A stretch of DNA of 64,000 bases from Pseudomonas quercus (GCF_012033695.1 NZ_JAAVJI010000007.1:1-64000), one strand, 5' to 3'; positions 8,313 to 19,442 are shown, counted from the stretch's first letter. Numbers and translations are program-made. The notes: a model not told the origin generated them from the letters alone.

Positions 8313-9056
8313 GTGACCGAACGCCCTGATCGTCTTTTCGCCCAACCTCTGGCCCAGGTGCCCGACTTCGTCTTCAACGATGACGTGGTGCGGGTGTTTC
8401 CCGACATGATCAAGCGGTCAGTGCCGGGCTACCCGGCTATCGTGGAAAACCTAGGCGTGCTGGCGGCACGCTTTGCCCAACCCCATACGCACCTGTATGA
8501 CCTGGGCGCTTCATTGGGCGCGGTTACCCAGGCGCTGCGCCGACATGTTCGCCAGGACGGTTGCCAGGTCATAGCCCTGGATAATTCGCCCGCCATGGTT
8601 CAGCGCTGCCAGGAGTACCTCAAGGCGCAAGACGGCATGTACCAGGAACTGCTGCCCGTGCAGGTCATGGAAGCCGACATTCTGGAGGTTGCGTTCAAAC
8701 CAGCCTCAGTCGTGGCGCTGAACTTCACGCTGCAGTTCATCGCGCCGCAACACCGCCTGGCACTGCTGGCCCGCCTTCACCAGGCACTGGTACCGGGCGG
8801 CGCGTTGCTGCTGTCCGAAAAACTGCGCTTTGAAGACCCCCACGCTCATCACCTGCTCACTGAGCTGCACGTAGATTTCAAGCGCGCCAATGGCTACAGC
8901 GAGCTGGAGATTGCCCAGAAGCGCAGCGCCATCGAACATGTGATGAAGCCCGATACCTTCGAAACGCACCGTGACCGTTTGCTGGCTGCTGGCTTCAGCA
9001 AAGTCATCCCCTGGTTTCAATGCCTCAACTTCGCCTCGATGATTGCCCTGCCATGA
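8313..9056 (+). CDS. cmoA: Carboxy-S-adenosyl-L-methionine synthase
   Basis: A 247-residue class I methyltransferase-fold enzyme that makes carboxy-SAM from SAM and prephenate, the donor used by CmoB for wobble-uridine modification in tRNA. The SAM-binding loop is DLGASLGA (63-70), followed by ALDNSPAMV. The C-terminal part carries the family pattern [11 protein letters not shown] and [19 protein letters not shown]. Translation starts at GTG 8313. Its stop overlaps the cmoB start (ATGA), so the two tRNA-modification genes are translationally coupled. Length and motifs are normal for CmoA. Confidence 0.96.
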   Translation: MTERPDRLFAQPLAQVPDFVFNDDVVRVFPDMIKRSVPGYPAIVENLGVLAARFAQPHTHLYDLGASLGAVTQALRRHVRQDGCQVIALDNSPAMVQRCQEYLKAQDGMYQELLPVQVMEADILEVAFKPASVVALNFTLQFIAPQHRLALLARLHQALVPGGALLLSEKLRFEDPHAHHLLTELHVDFKRANGYSELEIAQKRSAIEHVMKPDTFETHRDRLLAAGFSKVIPWFQCLNFASMIALP

Positions 9057-10015
9057 TTGACCTCGCTCCTCTCGTCCGCCGCCTGGCCGGCTCTCCCCTC
9101 GCCGATTGGGCCAATGGCCTGCAAGCCGACCTGAACAACCGGCTGGAAAAAGGCCACGGCGACCTTCAACGCTGGCAGGCTGCACTCAATGCCCTGCCGG
9201 TGTTAACGGCGAGTGAGGTGGACCTGGTCCACGGCCTGGCTCTGGAGGGTGACTGCGACGACAGCACCCGACACCAGCTGCACGACGCCCTGATGGGGCT
9301 ATCGCCCTGGCGCAAAGGCCCTTTCAATGTGTTTGGTGTGCACGTAGACACCGAATGGCGTTCGGACTGGAAATGGGCCCGCGTGGCGCCCCATCTGAAC
9401 CTGCGTGGCAAACGCGTGCTGGACGTAGGTTGCGGCAACGGTTACTACCAGTGGCGCATGTTGGGGGCTGGGGCTGAGAGTGTGATCGGCATCGACCCCA
9501 ACTGGCTGTTTTTCTGCCAGTTCCAGGCGTTAAGCCACTACCTTCCAGCCTTGCCCGCCTGGCACCTGCCACTGGCCCTTGAAGACCTGCCGCCAAACCT
9601 TCAGGGATTCGACACTGTGTTCTCAATGGGCGTGCTTTATCACCGTCGCTCCCCCATCGACCATCTGTTTGCCTTGAAGGATTGCCTGGTCAAAGGGGGC
9701 GAACTGGTGCTGGAAACGCTCGTGGTAACCGGTGATGAGCGTCAGGTGCTGGTGCCGGAGGACCGCTACGCGCAAATGCGCAACGTCTGGTTCCTGCCCT
9801 CGGTAGCCGCGCTGGAATTGTGGGTACGGCGCGCCGGTTTCATCGATGTGAAATGCGTGGACGTCAGCTACACCACAACTGACGAACAGCGCAGTACCCC
9901 GTGGATGCGCTATCAGTCATTGGAGCACTTCCTGGCCCCAGAGGATCACACTAAAACCGTGGAAGGGCTGCCCGCGCCGATGCGTGCAGTGATTACGGCG
10001 CGCAAGCCAGCGTGA
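9053..10015 (+). CDS. cmoB: tRNA U34 carboxymethyltransferase
   Basis: A 320-residue enzyme that transfers the carboxymethyl group from carboxy-SAM to 5-hydroxyuridine at tRNA position 34, giving cmo5U and broadening wobble decoding. Visible family features are WRSDWKW (102-108), the SAM/Cx-SAM loop [10 protein letters not shown] (123-132), GIDPN, and [13 protein letters not shown]. The ATG overlaps the cmoA stop by four bases. Length agrees with the family. Confidence 0.96.
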   Translation: MIDLAPLVRRLAGSPLADWANGLQADLNNRLEKGHGDLQRWQAALNALPVLTASEVDLVHGLALEGDCDDSTRHQLHDALMGLSPWRKGPFNVFGVHVDTEWRSDWKWARVAPHLNLRGKRVLDVGCGNGYYQWRMLGAGAESVIGIDPNWLFFCQFQALSHYLPALPAWHLPLALEDLPPNLQGFDTVFSMGVLYHRRSPIDHLFALKDCLVKGGELVLETLVVTGDERQVLVPEDRYAQMRNVWFLPSVAALELWVRRAGFIDVKCVDVSYTTTDEQRSTPWMRYQSLEHFLAPEDHTKTVEGLPAPMRAVITARKPA

Positions 10016-10110
10016 CCTGTTACCGAGCGAACCTCAACGGATCAAGTTAAGCTTTACGCCTGTCTAAAGCCCTTTGCCAGCCTTAATGGTACTTACCGGA
10101 GGTCACCCTT

Positions 10111-10950
10111 ATGAGCAATCGCCAGGCCGAAATCGCCGCAGCGCTGAACGTCGTTCCCCCCTTTGCCAATGAGGCAGCGCTGGTGGCCGAAGTCGACCGC
10201 CGCAAAGCCTTCATCAAGCAAACCCTGCGCAACGCTGGCTTGAAAGTGCTGGTACTGGGCATCAGTGGCGGTGTGGACTCAAGCACAGCGGGCCGCTTGG
10301 CGCAGTTGGCGGTCGAAGCGCTTCGCGAAGAAACGGGTGACAGTGCTTATCGCTTTATTGCCGTGCGCCTGCCCTATGCCCAGCAGCATGACGAAGAAGA
10401 TGCCGCCGCCGCCATGAAGTTTGTAAACGCAGACGAGGAGGTGACGGTGAACATCGCAGGTGGTGTACAGGGGCTGGATGCTCAGTTGGACGCACTCACC
10501 GTGGCCAAGCCTTTGACCGACGCACGCCGTGATTTCGTGCGGGGCAATACCAAGGCGCGTATACGTATGGTGGCGCAATATGCCATTGCCAACGCCAACG
10601 ATGGGCTGGTGATTGGTACGGACCATGCCGCTGAAGCCGTGATGGGGTTCTTCACCAAGTTCGGTGATGGGGCCTGCGACCTTACGCCCTTGGAAGGGCT
10701 GGTGAAAGGCCAGGTGCGCGCCATTGCTCAGTATCTGGGTGCACCCGAGAAGCTGTTCGCGAAAACGCCAACAGCCGACCTTGAAGAACTAACCCCAGGC
10801 AAGCCAGACGAAGACGCCCATGGGGTGACCTACCAGGAGATCGACGCCTTCCTACACGGGCAGCCCGTGCGCCAGGAGGCCTATGACACCATCGTGCGTA
10901 CCTACGACAAGACGGCGCACAAACGCCGCCAGCCGTATGCGCCGGAGTAG
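10111..10950 (+). CDS. nadE: NH3-dependent NAD+ synthetase
   Basis: A 279-residue synthetase that amidates nicotinic acid adenine dinucleotide to NAD+ using ammonia and ATP. It has the PP-loop SGGVDSS (52-58), and lacks the N-terminal nitrilase domain of glutamine-dependent forms. GTDHAAE and the [20 protein letters not shown] segments are typical of the E. coli-type enzyme. ATG 10111 follows GGAGGTCACCC. It lies 95 bp after cmoB and converges with pdxJ across only six bases. nadB for the first step of the same pathway is also in this window (21322). Confidence 0.96.
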   Translation: MSNRQAEIAAALNVVPPFANEAALVAEVDRRKAFIKQTLRNAGLKVLVLGISGGVDSSTAGRLAQLAVEALREETGDSAYRFIAVRLPYAQQHDEEDAAAAMKFVNADEEVTVNIAGGVQGLDAQLDALTVAKPLTDARRDFVRGNTKARIRMVAQYAIANANDGLVIGTDHAAEAVMGFFTKFGDGACDLTPLEGLVKGQVRAIAQYLGAPEKLFAKTPTADLEELTPGKPDEDAHGVTYQEIDAFLHGQPVRQEAYDTIVRTYDKTAHKRRQPYAPE

Positions 10951-10956
10951 CCTTAT

Positions 10957-11709
10957 CTAGCGGTGGGCTCGATCTGCAGCGGCCACGATCAGTGCTTTCA
11001 TCTCAGCTACGGCGGCCGGGAAGCCAACGAACAGAGCATGGGCCACTAAGGCGTGGCCAATGTTCAGTTCGTTAATGCCTGGGATGGCGGCTACAGGCTC
11101 CACATTGTGGTAATGCAAGCCATGGCCCGCGTTAACGATTAGCCCCAGGCTTAGACCCAGCGCTACGCCTTCGGTAATGCGCTGTAACTCAAGCGCCGCC
11201 TCTTCGGCGGTATGCGTATCTGCGTATCGCCCGGTGTGCAACTCAATGGCCGGAGCCCCAGTCCGGGCCGATGCCTGGATCTGTGCCGGGTCAGCGTCAA
11301 TGAACAGTGAAACCTCGCTGCCTACAGCGCTCAGCCGCTCCACGGCATCACGGATACGCGCTTCCTGGCCCGCAACATCCAGGCCGCCTTCCGTGGTCAG
11401 CTCCTGCCGTGTTTCAGGCACCAGGCACACATGTTCTGCGCGTAGGCGCTCGGCGAACTCAAGCATCGTGTCTGTGACGCCCATTTCGAAGTTCATGCGG
11501 GTTTGCATCACTTGCTTGAGCAACAGCACATCCCGCTCCTGAATATGCCGGCGGTCTTCACGCAGGTGAACGGTGATACCGTCGGCGCCAGCCTGCTCAG
11601 CATCCAAGGCGGCCTTCACCGGGTCCGGGTAGCGCGTACCGCGGGCCTGACGCAAGGTGGCGACGTGGTCGATATTGACGCCCAACAAAATACGGGTGCG
11701 GGTGGTCAC
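10957..11709 (-). CDS. pdxJ: Pyridoxine 5'-phosphate synthase
   Basis: A 250-residue TIM-barrel enzyme that condenses 1-deoxyxylulose 5-phosphate with 3-amino-2-oxopropyl phosphate in the last step of de novo vitamin B6 synthesis. The N-terminal strand [16 protein letters not shown], the catalytic-loop region HLREDRRHI and the C-terminal ELNIGHALV are all present. I chose GTG 11709, preceded by GGGAG, which gives the family N-terminus [15 protein letters not shown]; longer frames run into repeat DNA. It ends the minus-strand recO-pdxJ direction, but a repeat array of about 600 bp separates it from recO. Confidence 0.95.
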   Translation of the reverse strand: MTTRTRILLGVNIDHVATLRQARGTRYPDPVKAALDAEQAGADGITVHLREDRRHIQERDVLLLKQVMQTRMNFEMGVTDTMLEFAERLRAEHVCLVPETRQELTTEGGLDVAGQEARIRDAVERLSAVGSEVSLFIDADPAQIQASARTGAPAIELHTGRYADTHTAEEAALELQRITEGVALGLSLGLIVNAGHGLHYHNVEPVAAIPGINELNIGHALVAHALFVGFPAAVAEMKALIVAAADRAHR

Positions 11710-11790
11710 GGAAAAACTCCCTGGCTCTAGGTGACTGCAGGATACGTGGGATAGGCCTGGTACGCACCCATGGTGATGTAGTCGCACTTC

Positions 11791-12350
11791 CCGGCCTCCG
11801 CCTTCGGCTACGACCGGTCCCACAAGGAACGCACAGCAGGGCCATTGTAGGAGCTGGCGAAGCCCGCGAACCTAGCCCAACGCGTTGTGCCATACGTTCC
11901 CGGCCTCCGCCTTCGGCTACACAGCAGGGCCATTGTAGGAGCTGGCGAAGCCTGCGAACCTGGCCAACACGTTGTGCCATACGTTCCCGGCCTCCGCCTT
12001 CGGCTACGACCGGTCCCACAAGGAACGCACAGCAGGGCCATTGTAGGAGCTGGCGAAGCCTGCGAACCTGGCCCAACGCGTTGTGCCATACGTTCCCGGC
12101 CTTCGCCTTCGGCTACACAGCAGGGCCATTGTAGGAGCTGGCGAAGCCTGCGAACCTGGCCAACGCGTTGTGCCATACGTTCCCGGCCTCCGCCTTCGGC
12201 TACGACCGGTCCCACAAGGAACGCACAGCAGGGCTATTGTAGGAGCTGGCGAAGCCTGCGAACCTAGCCCAACGCGTTGTGCCAGACGCTCCCGGCCTCC
12301 GCCTTCGGCTACGGCCGGTCCAACTGGCAGCGCATAGCAGGGCCAATGCG
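11791..12350. repeat. Higher-order repeat: alternating 109-bp and 87-bp units
   Basis: The word ccggcctccg (one copy ccggccttcg) begins at 11791, 11900, 11987, 12096, 12183 and 12292: spacings 109, 87, 109, 87, 109. The 109-bp unit is the 87-bp unit plus gaccggtcccacaaggaacg. The real period is therefore a 196-bp pair, present almost three times, with few substitutions between copies. The common core reads gtaggagctggcgaagc then cgaacctggcc then acgcgttgtgccata. It occupies the 653-bp gap between pdxJ and recO. Open frames through it are repeat artefacts. Confidence 0.88.
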
Positions 12351-12362
12351 TCGCCGTGCTCG

Positions 12363-13046
12363 TCACACTTTGCGAAACAGTTCGCGACTCATCAGAGGTT
12401 TGCCGCCCAGGTGCGCCGCCAAGGCTTGGCGCATCAGGCGCTTGGCTGCCAACAGTGCACCCTCGGCGGCCCAGTCCGCATCAGCCATGGCCAGCAGGTC
12501 TGCCCCTTTGAACAGCCCTGGCGCGAAGCTGGCTACGCGCTCCAGGCCCTCCTCCGTGCTGAGCCGATAAAGCCCCTGCGCTTCAACGGGGTGGCCGCTA
12601 TTGTCCTGGTCCAGTGCAAAGGCGTAACCCAGCTCTACTAACAACCGCCATTCGAACGCTCGCAACAAGGGCTCCAAGGGATGGCCCTGGGCGAGGGCTT
12701 CGAGGGTAAGGGCATACTGCTCATACAGCGCAGGGTTTGCCGTCTCGAAAGGCAGCAGGCGAACCAGAAGCTCGTTCAGATAGAGGCCGCTGAATAGCGC
12801 TTCGCCCACCAGCCAGGGGCTATTGCCTGCGCTTTCGAACCGACCTACGCTGCGCAGCTCGCTTTTGCCCCGAAATTCGACCATTAACGGCACGAAGGGC
12901 CGTGCCAGGCTGCCGGTCTTGCCACGGGCGCTGCGCAGTACCCCGCGCACGCGACCGCCTGGCGTGAAGAAGTCCACTAGCGCGCTGGTTTCACGGTAGG
13001 GCCGGGTATGCAGCACAAAGGCTGGCTGAGCCTCTGTGCTACTCAT
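12363..13046 (-). CDS. recO: DNA repair protein RecO
   Basis: A 227-residue recombination mediator that, with RecR, loads RecA on SSB-coated single-stranded DNA and anneals complementary strands. The N-terminal OB-fold segment ([20 protein letters not shown]) and the helical C-terminal domain with [11 protein letters not shown] are recognisable. The stop is 15 bases from the repeat array, so the 3' end of the era-recO transcript reads straight into repeats. It follows era by 15 bp in an rnc-era-recO operon. Confidence 0.93.
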   Translation of the reverse strand: MSSTEAQPAFVLHTRPYRETSALVDFFTPGGRVRGVLRSARGKTGSLARPFVPLMVEFRGKSELRSVGRFESAGNSPWLVGEALFSGLYLNELLVRLLPFETANPALYEQYALTLEALAQGHPLEPLLRAFEWRLLVELGYAFALDQDNSGHPVEAQGLYRLSTEEGLERVASFAPGLFKGADLLAMADADWAAEGALLAAKRLMRQALAAHLGGKPLMSRELFRKV

Positions 13047-13061
13047 GCACGCACCCGCCGG

Positions 13062-13964
13062 TTATACGTCACCGTAGCCAAGCGAGCGTAGGGCGCGCTC
13101 GTCATCAGACCAGCCGTTCTTCACCTTCACCCACAGGTTCAGCATCACCTTGTTGTCGAACATCTGCTCCATGTCCTTGCGCGCTTCCATGCCGATGCGC
13201 TTGATACGCTCACCTTTGTCACCAATGATGATCTTCTTCTGCCCGTCACGCTCCACCAGGATCAAGGCATGGATGTGCAAGGTAGCGCCCTGCTGCTTGA
13301 ACTCCTCGATTTCGACAGTGATCTGGTAAGGCAGCTCGGCACCCAGCTGGCGCATGATTTTTTCGCGCACCAGCTCGGCCGCCAGAAAACGGCTGCTGCG
13401 GTCGGTGATCTGGTCTTCCGGGAAGAAATGCTCATTTTCTGGCAAGTAATTGCCAATCAGGGCTTCCAAGGTATCCAGGTTGTGGCCCTGCTGCGCGGAA
13501 ATGGGCATCACTTCGGCCTTTGGCAACTGTTGCTGCAGCCACTCAAGGTGCGGGATGAGCGCGGCTTTGTCTTCCAGGCGGTCGGTTTTGTTGATGGCCA
13601 GAATCACCGGGCCTTCCACGTATTGAACACGCTCAAGCACCATCTGGTCCTCGTCGGTCCAGCGGGTGCGGTCCACCACGAAGATCACCACGTCCACGTC
13701 CTTGAGGGCTGCAGAGGCCGTCTTGTTCATGTAGCGGTTCAGGGCCTTGTCATTGTCCTTGTGCATACCGGGGGTATCCACGTAGACAGCCTGCACGTTG
13801 CCCTCGGTCTTGATACCCAGCATGGTGTGCCGCGTGGTCTGGGGCTTGCGGGAGGTAATGGCCAGCTTCTGCCCAAGGATATGATTGATCAGCGTCGACT
13901 TGCCCACGTTAGGGCGGCCAACGATGGCGACATAGCCGCAACGGGTTGCAGGGGTATCAGTCAT
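13062..13964 (-). CDS. era: Ribosome-associated GTPase Era
   Basis: A 300-residue GTPase that binds the 3' end of 16S rRNA during 30S assembly. G1 is GRPNVGKST (16-24), G3 DTPGMH, G4 NKTD, and the C-terminal KH domain contains [14 protein letters not shown] chose ATG 13964, placing GGAG at a proper distance; the more 5' in-frame ATG at 13970 would sit directly against it. The start overlaps the end of rnc by eight bases, the usual coupling. Confidence 0.97.
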   Translation of the reverse strand: MTDTPATRCGYVAIVGRPNVGKSTLINHILGQKLAITSRKPQTTRHTMLGIKTEGNVQAVYVDTPGMHKDNDKALNRYMNKTASAALKDVDVVIFVVDRTRWTDEDQMVLERVQYVEGPVILAINKTDRLEDKAALIPHLEWLQQQLPKAEVMPISAQQGHNLDTLEALIGNYLPENEHFFPEDQITDRSSRFLAAELVREKIMRQLGAELPYQITVEIEEFKQQGATLHIHALILVERDGQKKIIIGDKGERIKRIGMEARKDMEQMFDNKVMLNLWVKVKNGWSDDERALRSLGYGDV

Positions 13965-14649
13965 TGCCATTCTCCACACCCAGGGCGATCAGGGCTGCGG
14001 CTGCAGCCACCTGTTCGGCAATGCGCCGGCTAACGCCCTGGCCCCGACTTTTTTCATTGAGCAAAGCCACTTCGCATTCCACGAAAAAGGTGCGGCAATG
14101 CGGTTCACCCTGGATATCCACCACCTCGTAACGCGGCAAATCACAGGCACGGGACTGCAGGAATTCCTGCAACCGAGTTTTGGGGTCCTTGTTGGTGTCC
14201 ACCAGCGTAAGGCTTTCGAACTCACCGGCTAGCCAGGCCAATACCCGCTCGCGCGCCGTGTCCATGTCGGCATCCAGGTAGATGGCGCCAATAAGCGCTT
14301 CCAGCGCATCTGCCAGAATGGATTCGCGCCGGAACCCCCCGCTCTTGAGCTCTCCCGAACCCAGCCGGAGGTACTCGCCCAAGTCAAAGCCCCGGGCCAG
14401 CAGCGCCAGGGTTTCACCTTTTACAAGGCGCGCGCGCAGCCGTGACAGCTGCCCTTCGCGGGCCTGCGGGAAGCGGTCGTAGAGTGCTTCGCCTGCCACG
14501 AAATTGAGAATGGCATCGCCAAGGAATTCGAGCCGTTCGTTGTTGCGACCGGCAAAGCTGCGGTGTGTCAAGGCCAGCAGCATCAGGTCCTTGTCTTTGA
14601 AACTGTAGCCGAGCTGACGCTCCAGGCGGTTCAAGGTGTTCTGGTTCAC
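13957..14649 (-). CDS. rnc: Ribonuclease III
   Basis: A 230-residue double-strand-specific endoribonuclease that processes rRNA precursors and structured mRNAs. The signature ERLEFLGDA (38-46) and the downstream [14 protein letters not shown] supply the acidic metal ligands. A double-stranded-RNA-binding domain occupies about residues 155-225 ([11 protein letters not shown] to [10 protein letters not shown]). The start is GTG 14649, overlapping the stop of the DUF4845 gene (GTGCATAACCCGTGA arrangement). Gene order lepB-DUF4845-rnc-era-recO is typical of Pseudomonas. Confidence 0.97.
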   Translation of the reverse strand: MNQNTLNRLERQLGYSFKDKDLMLLALTHRSFAGRNNERLEFLGDAILNFVAGEALYDRFPQAREGQLSRLRARLVKGETLALLARGFDLGEYLRLGSGELKSGGFRRESILADALEALIGAIYLDADMDTARERVLAWLAGEFESLTLVDTNKDPKTRLQEFLQSRACDLPRYEVVDIQGEPHCRTFFVECEVALLNEKSRGQGVSRRIAEQVAAAAALIALGVENGND

Positions 14650-15023
14650 GGGTTATGCACGCTGGTCTGGTGATCGAAACTGACGACCAGGTCGATATTG
14701 CCCGCCAGGTGTTCGCGCTTCTCATAGGCCAGGTGTGCCACGAGGCCGCCTTGTTGTTCGGTAATGCTCAACGCTTTTTTCAAATCCAGATCCCGGATGT
14801 TATTGACCTGCAGGCTGCGGCTAACGTAGTCGAAATAGCCACCCGCCCCGTCGGCTTTGGCCGCTGGGTCAGTTGCCGCTTTGTCCATGGCCTTCTTGAT
14901 AGACCAGAAATCGAGGTAGTGAGGGCCTAGCCGTGCCCCGGCAATGGCGATGAAGATAACGGCTACCAACAGCACCAGGCTTCCGATCAGGGACGCACCA
15001 CGCTGGGATCGTACTGGGTTCAT
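14646..15023 (-). CDS. DUF4845 family single-pass membrane protein
   Basis: A 125-residue protein with a short cationic N-terminus ([15 protein letters not shown]) and one hydrophobic helix at about residues 12-32, which resembles a pilin-like N-terminus. The remainder is a small periplasmic domain. It is the conserved gene between lepB and rnc in Pseudomonas and has no established function. Its end overlaps the rnc start by four bases. Being between signal peptidase and RNase III suggests only cotranscription, not a shared function. Confidence 0.85.
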   Translation of the reverse strand: MNPVRSQRGASLIGSLVLLVAVIFIAIAGARLGPHYLDFWSIKKAMDKAATDPAAKADGAGGYFDYVSRSLQVNNIRDLDLKKALSITEQQGGLVAHLAYEKREHLAGNIDLVVSFDHQTSVHNP

Positions 15024-15096
15024 GCAAGCCCCCTGCTCAGCGTTACCGGGAAAACCTCACAGGCGCTCATGGAGCACCTGGAAGTTAGAACAGGCC

Positions 15097-15954
15097 TTAC
15101 TTGATCAGGCCTACACGATCCAGTGTAGGCATATGACGCATTTTCGGCTCGGGCCAGCTCATCCATACCGCAAACGCCTTACCGACGATATTGCGGTCTG
15201 GCACCATGCCCAGCAGGTCCTTGGGAATGCTGGTGTCATCCCAGTAGCGGCTGTCGTTGGAGTTGTCGCGGTTGTCGCCCATCATGAAGTAGTGACCGGC
15301 AGGCACGGTCCACTCTCCTCCCGGCAGCATGCGGTAGGCAGCCATCTGCTGATGGATAAGGTGCTCGGCTTTGCCGATCTGCTCTTTGTAGACCCCCACT
15401 TCACCCAGTTGCGGATCGAAGGTGGTGCCTACCATCTGCTCTTCTACCAGCGCACCGTTGACATACAGGTGTTTGTCCGACGTATACCGGATGGTGTCTC
15501 CTGGCGTACCTATTACCCGCTTGATGTAGTTCACCGAAGGGTCGCTGGGGTAGCGGAACACCATCACATCACCACGCTGAGGGTCGCCCACGGCAATCAC
15601 TTTGGTGTCCAGCACCGGCAAGCGAATACCGTAGGAAAACTTGTTCACCAGAATGAAGTCGCCCACTTCCAGCGTGGGTTTCATGGACCCGGAGGGAATC
15701 TGGAACGGCTCCACAAGAAACGAGCGCAGCACCAGCACGATGAACAACACCGGGAAGAACGACTTGCCGTATTCGACCAGCAACGGCTCCTTGTTCAACT
15801 GCTCCAGCACAGCAGGCTCTGGCTGAGCCACGCTGCCCTGGTAGTTCGCAATGGCGGCTCGCCGCCGTGGTGCGTAGTACAGAAGGTCCAGCAGACCCAG
15901 CAAGCCACACACGGCCACGAGAATAACCAACAACAGCGGGAAGTTAAGAGACAT
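15097..15954 (-). CDS. lepB: Signal peptidase I
   Basis: A 285-residue inner-membrane peptidase that removes Sec and Tat signal peptides. Two N-terminal transmembrane helices (about 5-25 and 65-82) flank a cytoplasmic loop. The catalytic Ser90 lies in PSGSMKPTL and the general-base Lys145 in NYIKRVIG. The GDNRDNSNDSR box is also intact. It starts eight bases after lepA ends, in the lepA-lepB order usual for proteobacteria. Confidence 0.97.
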   Translation of the reverse strand: MSLNFPLLLVILVAVCGLLGLLDLLYYAPRRRAAIANYQGSVAQPEPAVLEQLNKEPLLVEYGKSFFPVLFIVLVLRSFLVEPFQIPSGSMKPTLEVGDFILVNKFSYGIRLPVLDTKVIAVGDPQRGDVMVFRYPSDPSVNYIKRVIGTPGDTIRYTSDKHLYVNGALVEEQMVGTTFDPQLGEVGVYKEQIGKAEHLIHQQMAAYRMLPGGEWTVPAGHYFMMGDNRDNSNDSRYWDDTSIPKDLLGMVPDRNIVGKAFAVWMSWPEPKMRHMPTLDRVGLIK

Positions 15955-15962
15955 AGAACCTG

Positions 15963-17759
15963 CTATTCCAACCTGAGTACGGCAAGGAAGGCTTCTTGTG
16001 GAATTTCCACATTGCCTACCTGCTTCATACGTTTCTTACCGGCCTTCTGCTTTTCGAGCAGCTTGCGTTTTCGGCTGACGTCGCCGCCATAGCATTTGGC
16101 CAGAACGTTCTTGCGGAGTGCCTTGACGGAGGTCCGCGCGATGATCTGGCCGCCAATGGCTGCCTGGATCGCCACGTCGAACATCTGGCGAGGAATCAGC
16201 TCCTTCATTTTTTCCGTCAGTGCACGCCCTTTGTAATGGGCGTTGTCCCGGTGAACGATCAAGGCCAGGGCATCGATCTTGTCGCCGTTGATCAGTACAT
16301 CCAGCTTCACCAGGTTGGCCGACTGATAGCGGTCGAAATGGTAGTCGAGCGAAGCATAGCCACGGCTGGTGGACTTGAGGCGGTCGAAGAAGTCCAGCAC
16401 CACCTCGTTCATGGGCAGGTCGTAGCGTACCTGCACCTGGCTGCCCAGGAATTGCATGTCCTTCTGCACGCCACGCTTTTCCACGCACAGGGTAATCACG
16501 TTGCCCAGGTGCTCCTGGGGAACCAGGATGGTGGCTTCGACGATAGGCTCGCGGAAGTCCTCGACCGAGGAGACGTCGGGCAGCTTGGACGGGTTGTCTA
16601 CGTAAAGCGTTTCGCCCGTTTTCATCTTCACTTCGTAGATCACGCTTGGCGCCGTGGTGATCAGGTCCAGGTCGTATTCGCGCTCCAGGCGCTCCTGAAT
16701 GATCTCCATGTGCAGCATGCCCAGGAAGCCGCAACGGAAGCCGAAGCCCAGTGCGTCCGAACTTTCCGGTTGGTATTGCAGAGAAGAGTCGTTGAGGGTC
16801 AGCTTCTGCAGAGCCTCACGGAAATCCTCGAACTCATCGGAGCTGGTGGGGAACAGGCCCGCATACACTTGCGGCTGGATACGCTTGAACCCTGGAAGCA
16901 CCTCCACATCGGGGGTGGTAGACAACGTGAGGGTGTCACCTACTGGAGCCCCATGGATGTCCTTGATGCTGCCGATGATGAAGCCCACTTCACCCGCTTT
17001 CAGGTCAGCGGTAGGTGTGTGCTTGGGTGTAAACACGCCCACGCTGTCCACCAGGTGGGTTTTACCCGTGGACTTGACGAGGATCTTGTCGCCTTTTTTC
17101 ACCCGACCGTGGCGTACCCGCACCAGCGAGACCACACCCAGGTAGTTATCGAACCAGGAGTCGATGATCAGGGCCTGCAACGGCGCATCGATGTTGCCTA
17201 CCGGAGCCGGAATAGTGTGTACCAGGCGTTCGAGTACCTCTGGCACGCCCATGCCGCTCTTGGCACTGCAGGCCACGGCGTCGGTAGCATCGATGCCGAT
17301 GATTTTCTCGATCTCTTCCTTGACGCGGTCCGGGTCGGCCTGGGGAAGGTCCATCTTGTTGAGCACGGGCATTACTTCAAGGCCCTGCTCGATGGCGGTA
17401 TAGCAGTTGGCGACCGACTGCGCCTCTACACCCTGCCCTGCATCCACGACCAGCAGAGCGCCTTCGCACGCTGCCAGGGAGCGGCTGACCTCATAGGTGA
17501 AGTCTACGTGGCCAGGGGTGTCGATGAAGTTCAACTGATACGTCTTGCCGTCGTTCGCCTTGTAGTGAAGGGTCACGCTATGGGCTTTGATGGTAATCCC
17601 ACGCTCGCGCTCAAGGTCCATCGAATCGAGCACCTGGGCTTCCATCTCACGGTCGGCAAGGCCACCGCACATCTGGATGAACCGATCGGCCAGCGTCGAC
17701 TTGCCGTGGTCGATGTGGGCGATGATGGAGAAATTGCGGATATGACTCAGATCACTCAC
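15963..17759 (-). CDS. lepA: Elongation factor 4 (LepA)
   Basis: A 598-residue translational GTPase that back-translocates or remodels ribosomes. G1 is AHIDHGKST (14-22), with the switch segment [11 protein letters not shown]3 DTPGHVD and G4 NKMD. The LepA-specific C-terminal domain ([25 protein letters not shown]) is complete. The start is GTG 17759. An antisense frame of about 600 codons runs across almost all of lepA but is a codon-usage shadow. Confidence 0.98.
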   Translation of the reverse strand: MSDLSHIRNFSIIAHIDHGKSTLADRFIQMCGGLADREMEAQVLDSMDLERERGITIKAHSVTLHYKANDGKTYQLNFIDTPGHVDFTYEVSRSLAACEGALLVVDAGQGVEAQSVANCYTAIEQGLEVMPVLNKMDLPQADPDRVKEEIEKIIGIDATDAVACSAKSGMGVPEVLERLVHTIPAPVGNIDAPLQALIIDSWFDNYLGVVSLVRVRHGRVKKGDKILVKSTGKTHLVDSVGVFTPKHTPTADLKAGEVGFIIGSIKDIHGAPVGDTLTLSTTPDVEVLPGFKRIQPQVYAGLFPTSSDEFEDFREALQKLTLNDSSLQYQPESSDALGFGFRCGFLGMLHMEIIQERLEREYDLDLITTAPSVIYEVKMKTGETLYVDNPSKLPDVSSVEDFREPIVEATILVPQEHLGNVITLCVEKRGVQKDMQFLGSQVQVRYDLPMNEVVLDFFDRLKSTSRGYASLDYHFDRYQSANLVKLDVLINGDKIDALALIVHRDNAHYKGRALTEKMKELIPRQMFDVAIQAAIGGQIIARTSVKALRKNVLAKCYGGDVSRKRKLLEKQKAGKKRMKQVGNVEIPQEAFLAVLRLE

Positions 17760-17873
17760 AGATCAACACTCGAAAAGGCCTTGGGCCGGGCGCCCGACAA
17801 AAAATAGCCGGGCATTGTACCTGATGCAGCGCACCTTGTGGGAGGGCCTGCATGTTAGCGGGTATCAGGCATG

Positions 17874-17901
17874 AAAAAGGCGATCCGAAGATCGCCTTTT
17901 T
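17874..17901 (-). terminator. Rho-independent terminator downstream of mucD
   Basis: A perfect 12-bp stem (aaaaaggcgatc / gatcgccttttt) with a cgaa loop. The A/T ends give a T-run on the minus-strand transcript. It lies 13 bases after the mucD stop and separates mucD from lepA. Confidence 0.9.
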
Positions 17902-17913
17902 CGAGGGCCTGCG

Positions 17914-19347
17914 TTACTCGGCCAACTTGAAGGTAATGAAGCTGGCGCGCCCCTGGCGCAGTACGCGCATGGACACCGAGCGATTCTTCGGCAGCCCTTT
18001 GGCCACGTCCGTGAACTGCTTGGCTGAGGTGATAGCCTGGTTGTTCAGGTGTGTGATCACATCGCCTGGTTGCAGGCCAATCATGGCAGCGGGGCCATCC
18101 TGAACGTCCTTGATCAGCACGCCGCCTTTAAGGTCGGCAGCCTTTTTCTGCTCATCGGTCAGGTCGGCCACAGCAACACCCAGGCGGTTGCTGCTGCGCT
18201 CAGGCTGACCATCTGCGCCAGCGGCTGCATCCATGTCATCTTCATCAGGCAGCGCGCCTACGGTCAGGTCCAGGTTCTGGCGCTTGCCGTCGCGAATAAT
18301 CTCAAGGGAGGCCTTGGCACCTGACTTGAGGCCACCTACGAGGTGGGGAAGGTCTGCCGACATGATGATGGGCTGGCCATTCATGCTGAGAATCACATCA
18401 CCTACCTGCAGGCCACCCTTGGCGGCTGGCCCATCCTGCATCACCTGCGCTACCAATGCGCCGGCTGGCTTGTCCAGCCCGAAGGACTCGGCCAAGTCCT
18501 TGTTGACCTCTTGAATGACAACACCCAGCCAACCGCGGCTGACCTTGCCGTCTTTCTTGAGCTGATTGGAGACGTCCAGCGCCACGTCGATCGGAATAGC
18601 GAACGACAGCCCCATGAAGCCACCCGAACGGGTGAAGATCTGCGAGTTGATACCCACCACTTCCCCGTTCATGTTGAACAGCGGACCACCCGAGTTCCCT
18701 GGGTTGATGGCCACATCGGTTTGAATGAACGGTACATAGGAGTCATTGGGCAGGGTGCGGCCCTTGGCACTGACAATACCTTTGGTAACGGAGTGGTCGA
18801 AGCCAAACGGCGAGCCGATCGCCAGTACCCATTCGCCCACCTTGAGCTTATCCGAGTCGCCCAGTTTGACCGTAGGCAGGTTCTTGCCATCGATCTTGAG
18901 CAACGCCACGTCGGTGCGTGTGTCAGTGCCGATCAGCTTGGCCTTGAGCTCGCTGCGATCAGACAGGCGAACGATGATTTCATCGGCGTCGGCCACCACA
19001 TGGTTGTTGGTCAGCACATAGCCGTCGGGCGAAATGATGAAACCTGACCCAAGCGACTGCGCTTCACGCTGACGGTCACCCCGGTTGCGCGGTGCGTTCT
19101 TTGGCATATTGCGCTCGAAGAACTCGCGAAACATGGGCGGCAGGCCTTGAAGGTCAGGCATCTGGCTGTCAGCTACGCCACGGTTGGGCAGCTTCTGAGT
19201 AGTGCTGATATTCACAACCGCAGGGGAGGCTTGCTCCACCAATGTGGTGAAATCAGGCAGCGCCTCTGCTTGGGCGGTCACAACCTGCCCCAGCATGAGC
19301 ACTGCGGCGAAGAGCGACAGGCAGGTTTTCAAGCGTGGTATCGACAT
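17914..19347 (-). CDS. mucD: Periplasmic serine protease/chaperone MucD (DegP/HtrA family)
   Basis: A 477-residue exported HtrA protease that degrades misfolded envelope proteins and restrains AlgU signalling in Pseudomonas. A Sec signal peptide covers residues 1-26. The trypsin-like domain has His (TNNHVV), Asp (TDVALL) and Ser (NPGNSGGP); two PDZ domains follow. ATG 19347 was chosen because upstream residues do not fit a signal peptide. Its usual upstream neighbour mucB is missing: the previous gene on this strand is mucA, 343 bp away and closed by a hairpin. mucD therefore seems to use its own promoter (19443-19471). Confidence 0.96.
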   Translation of the reverse strand: MSIPRLKTCLSLFAAVLMLGQVVTAQAEALPDFTTLVEQASPAVVNISTTQKLPNRGVADSQMPDLQGLPPMFREFFERNMPKNAPRNRGDRQREAQSLGSGFIISPDGYVLTNNHVVADADEIIVRLSDRSELKAKLIGTDTRTDVALLKIDGKNLPTVKLGDSDKLKVGEWVLAIGSPFGFDHSVTKGIVSAKGRTLPNDSYVPFIQTDVAINPGNSGGPLFNMNGEVVGINSQIFTRSGGFMGLSFAIPIDVALDVSNQLKKDGKVSRGWLGVVIQEVNKDLAESFGLDKPAGALVAQVMQDGPAAKGGLQVGDVILSMNGQPIIMSADLPHLVGGLKSGAKASLEIIRDGKRQNLDLTVGALPDEDDMDAAAGADGQPERSSNRLGVAVADLTDEQKKAADLKGGVLIKDVQDGPAAMIGLQPGDVITHLNNQAITSAKQFTDVAKGLPKNRSVSMRVLRQGRASFITFKLAE

Positions 19348-19442
19348 ACGGCTCCCGTAGATTACGAGGATGGTTAAGCGAAGGGGCGTCCCTGGTCCCG
19401 TACCGGGGCGGCAAAGCAACGCACGCTTCCTGGTAGTAGTGA

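Noticed and set aside
11597..12366. Overlapping frames of 84-159 codons in the 109/87-bp array
   Set aside because: Same reason: periodic translations in several frames and no recognisable protein features.
15996..17807. 603-codon frame antisense to lepA
   Set aside because: lepA on the other strand is fully conserved; long antisense frames are common in GC-rich genes with biased third positions, and the translation shows no domain.
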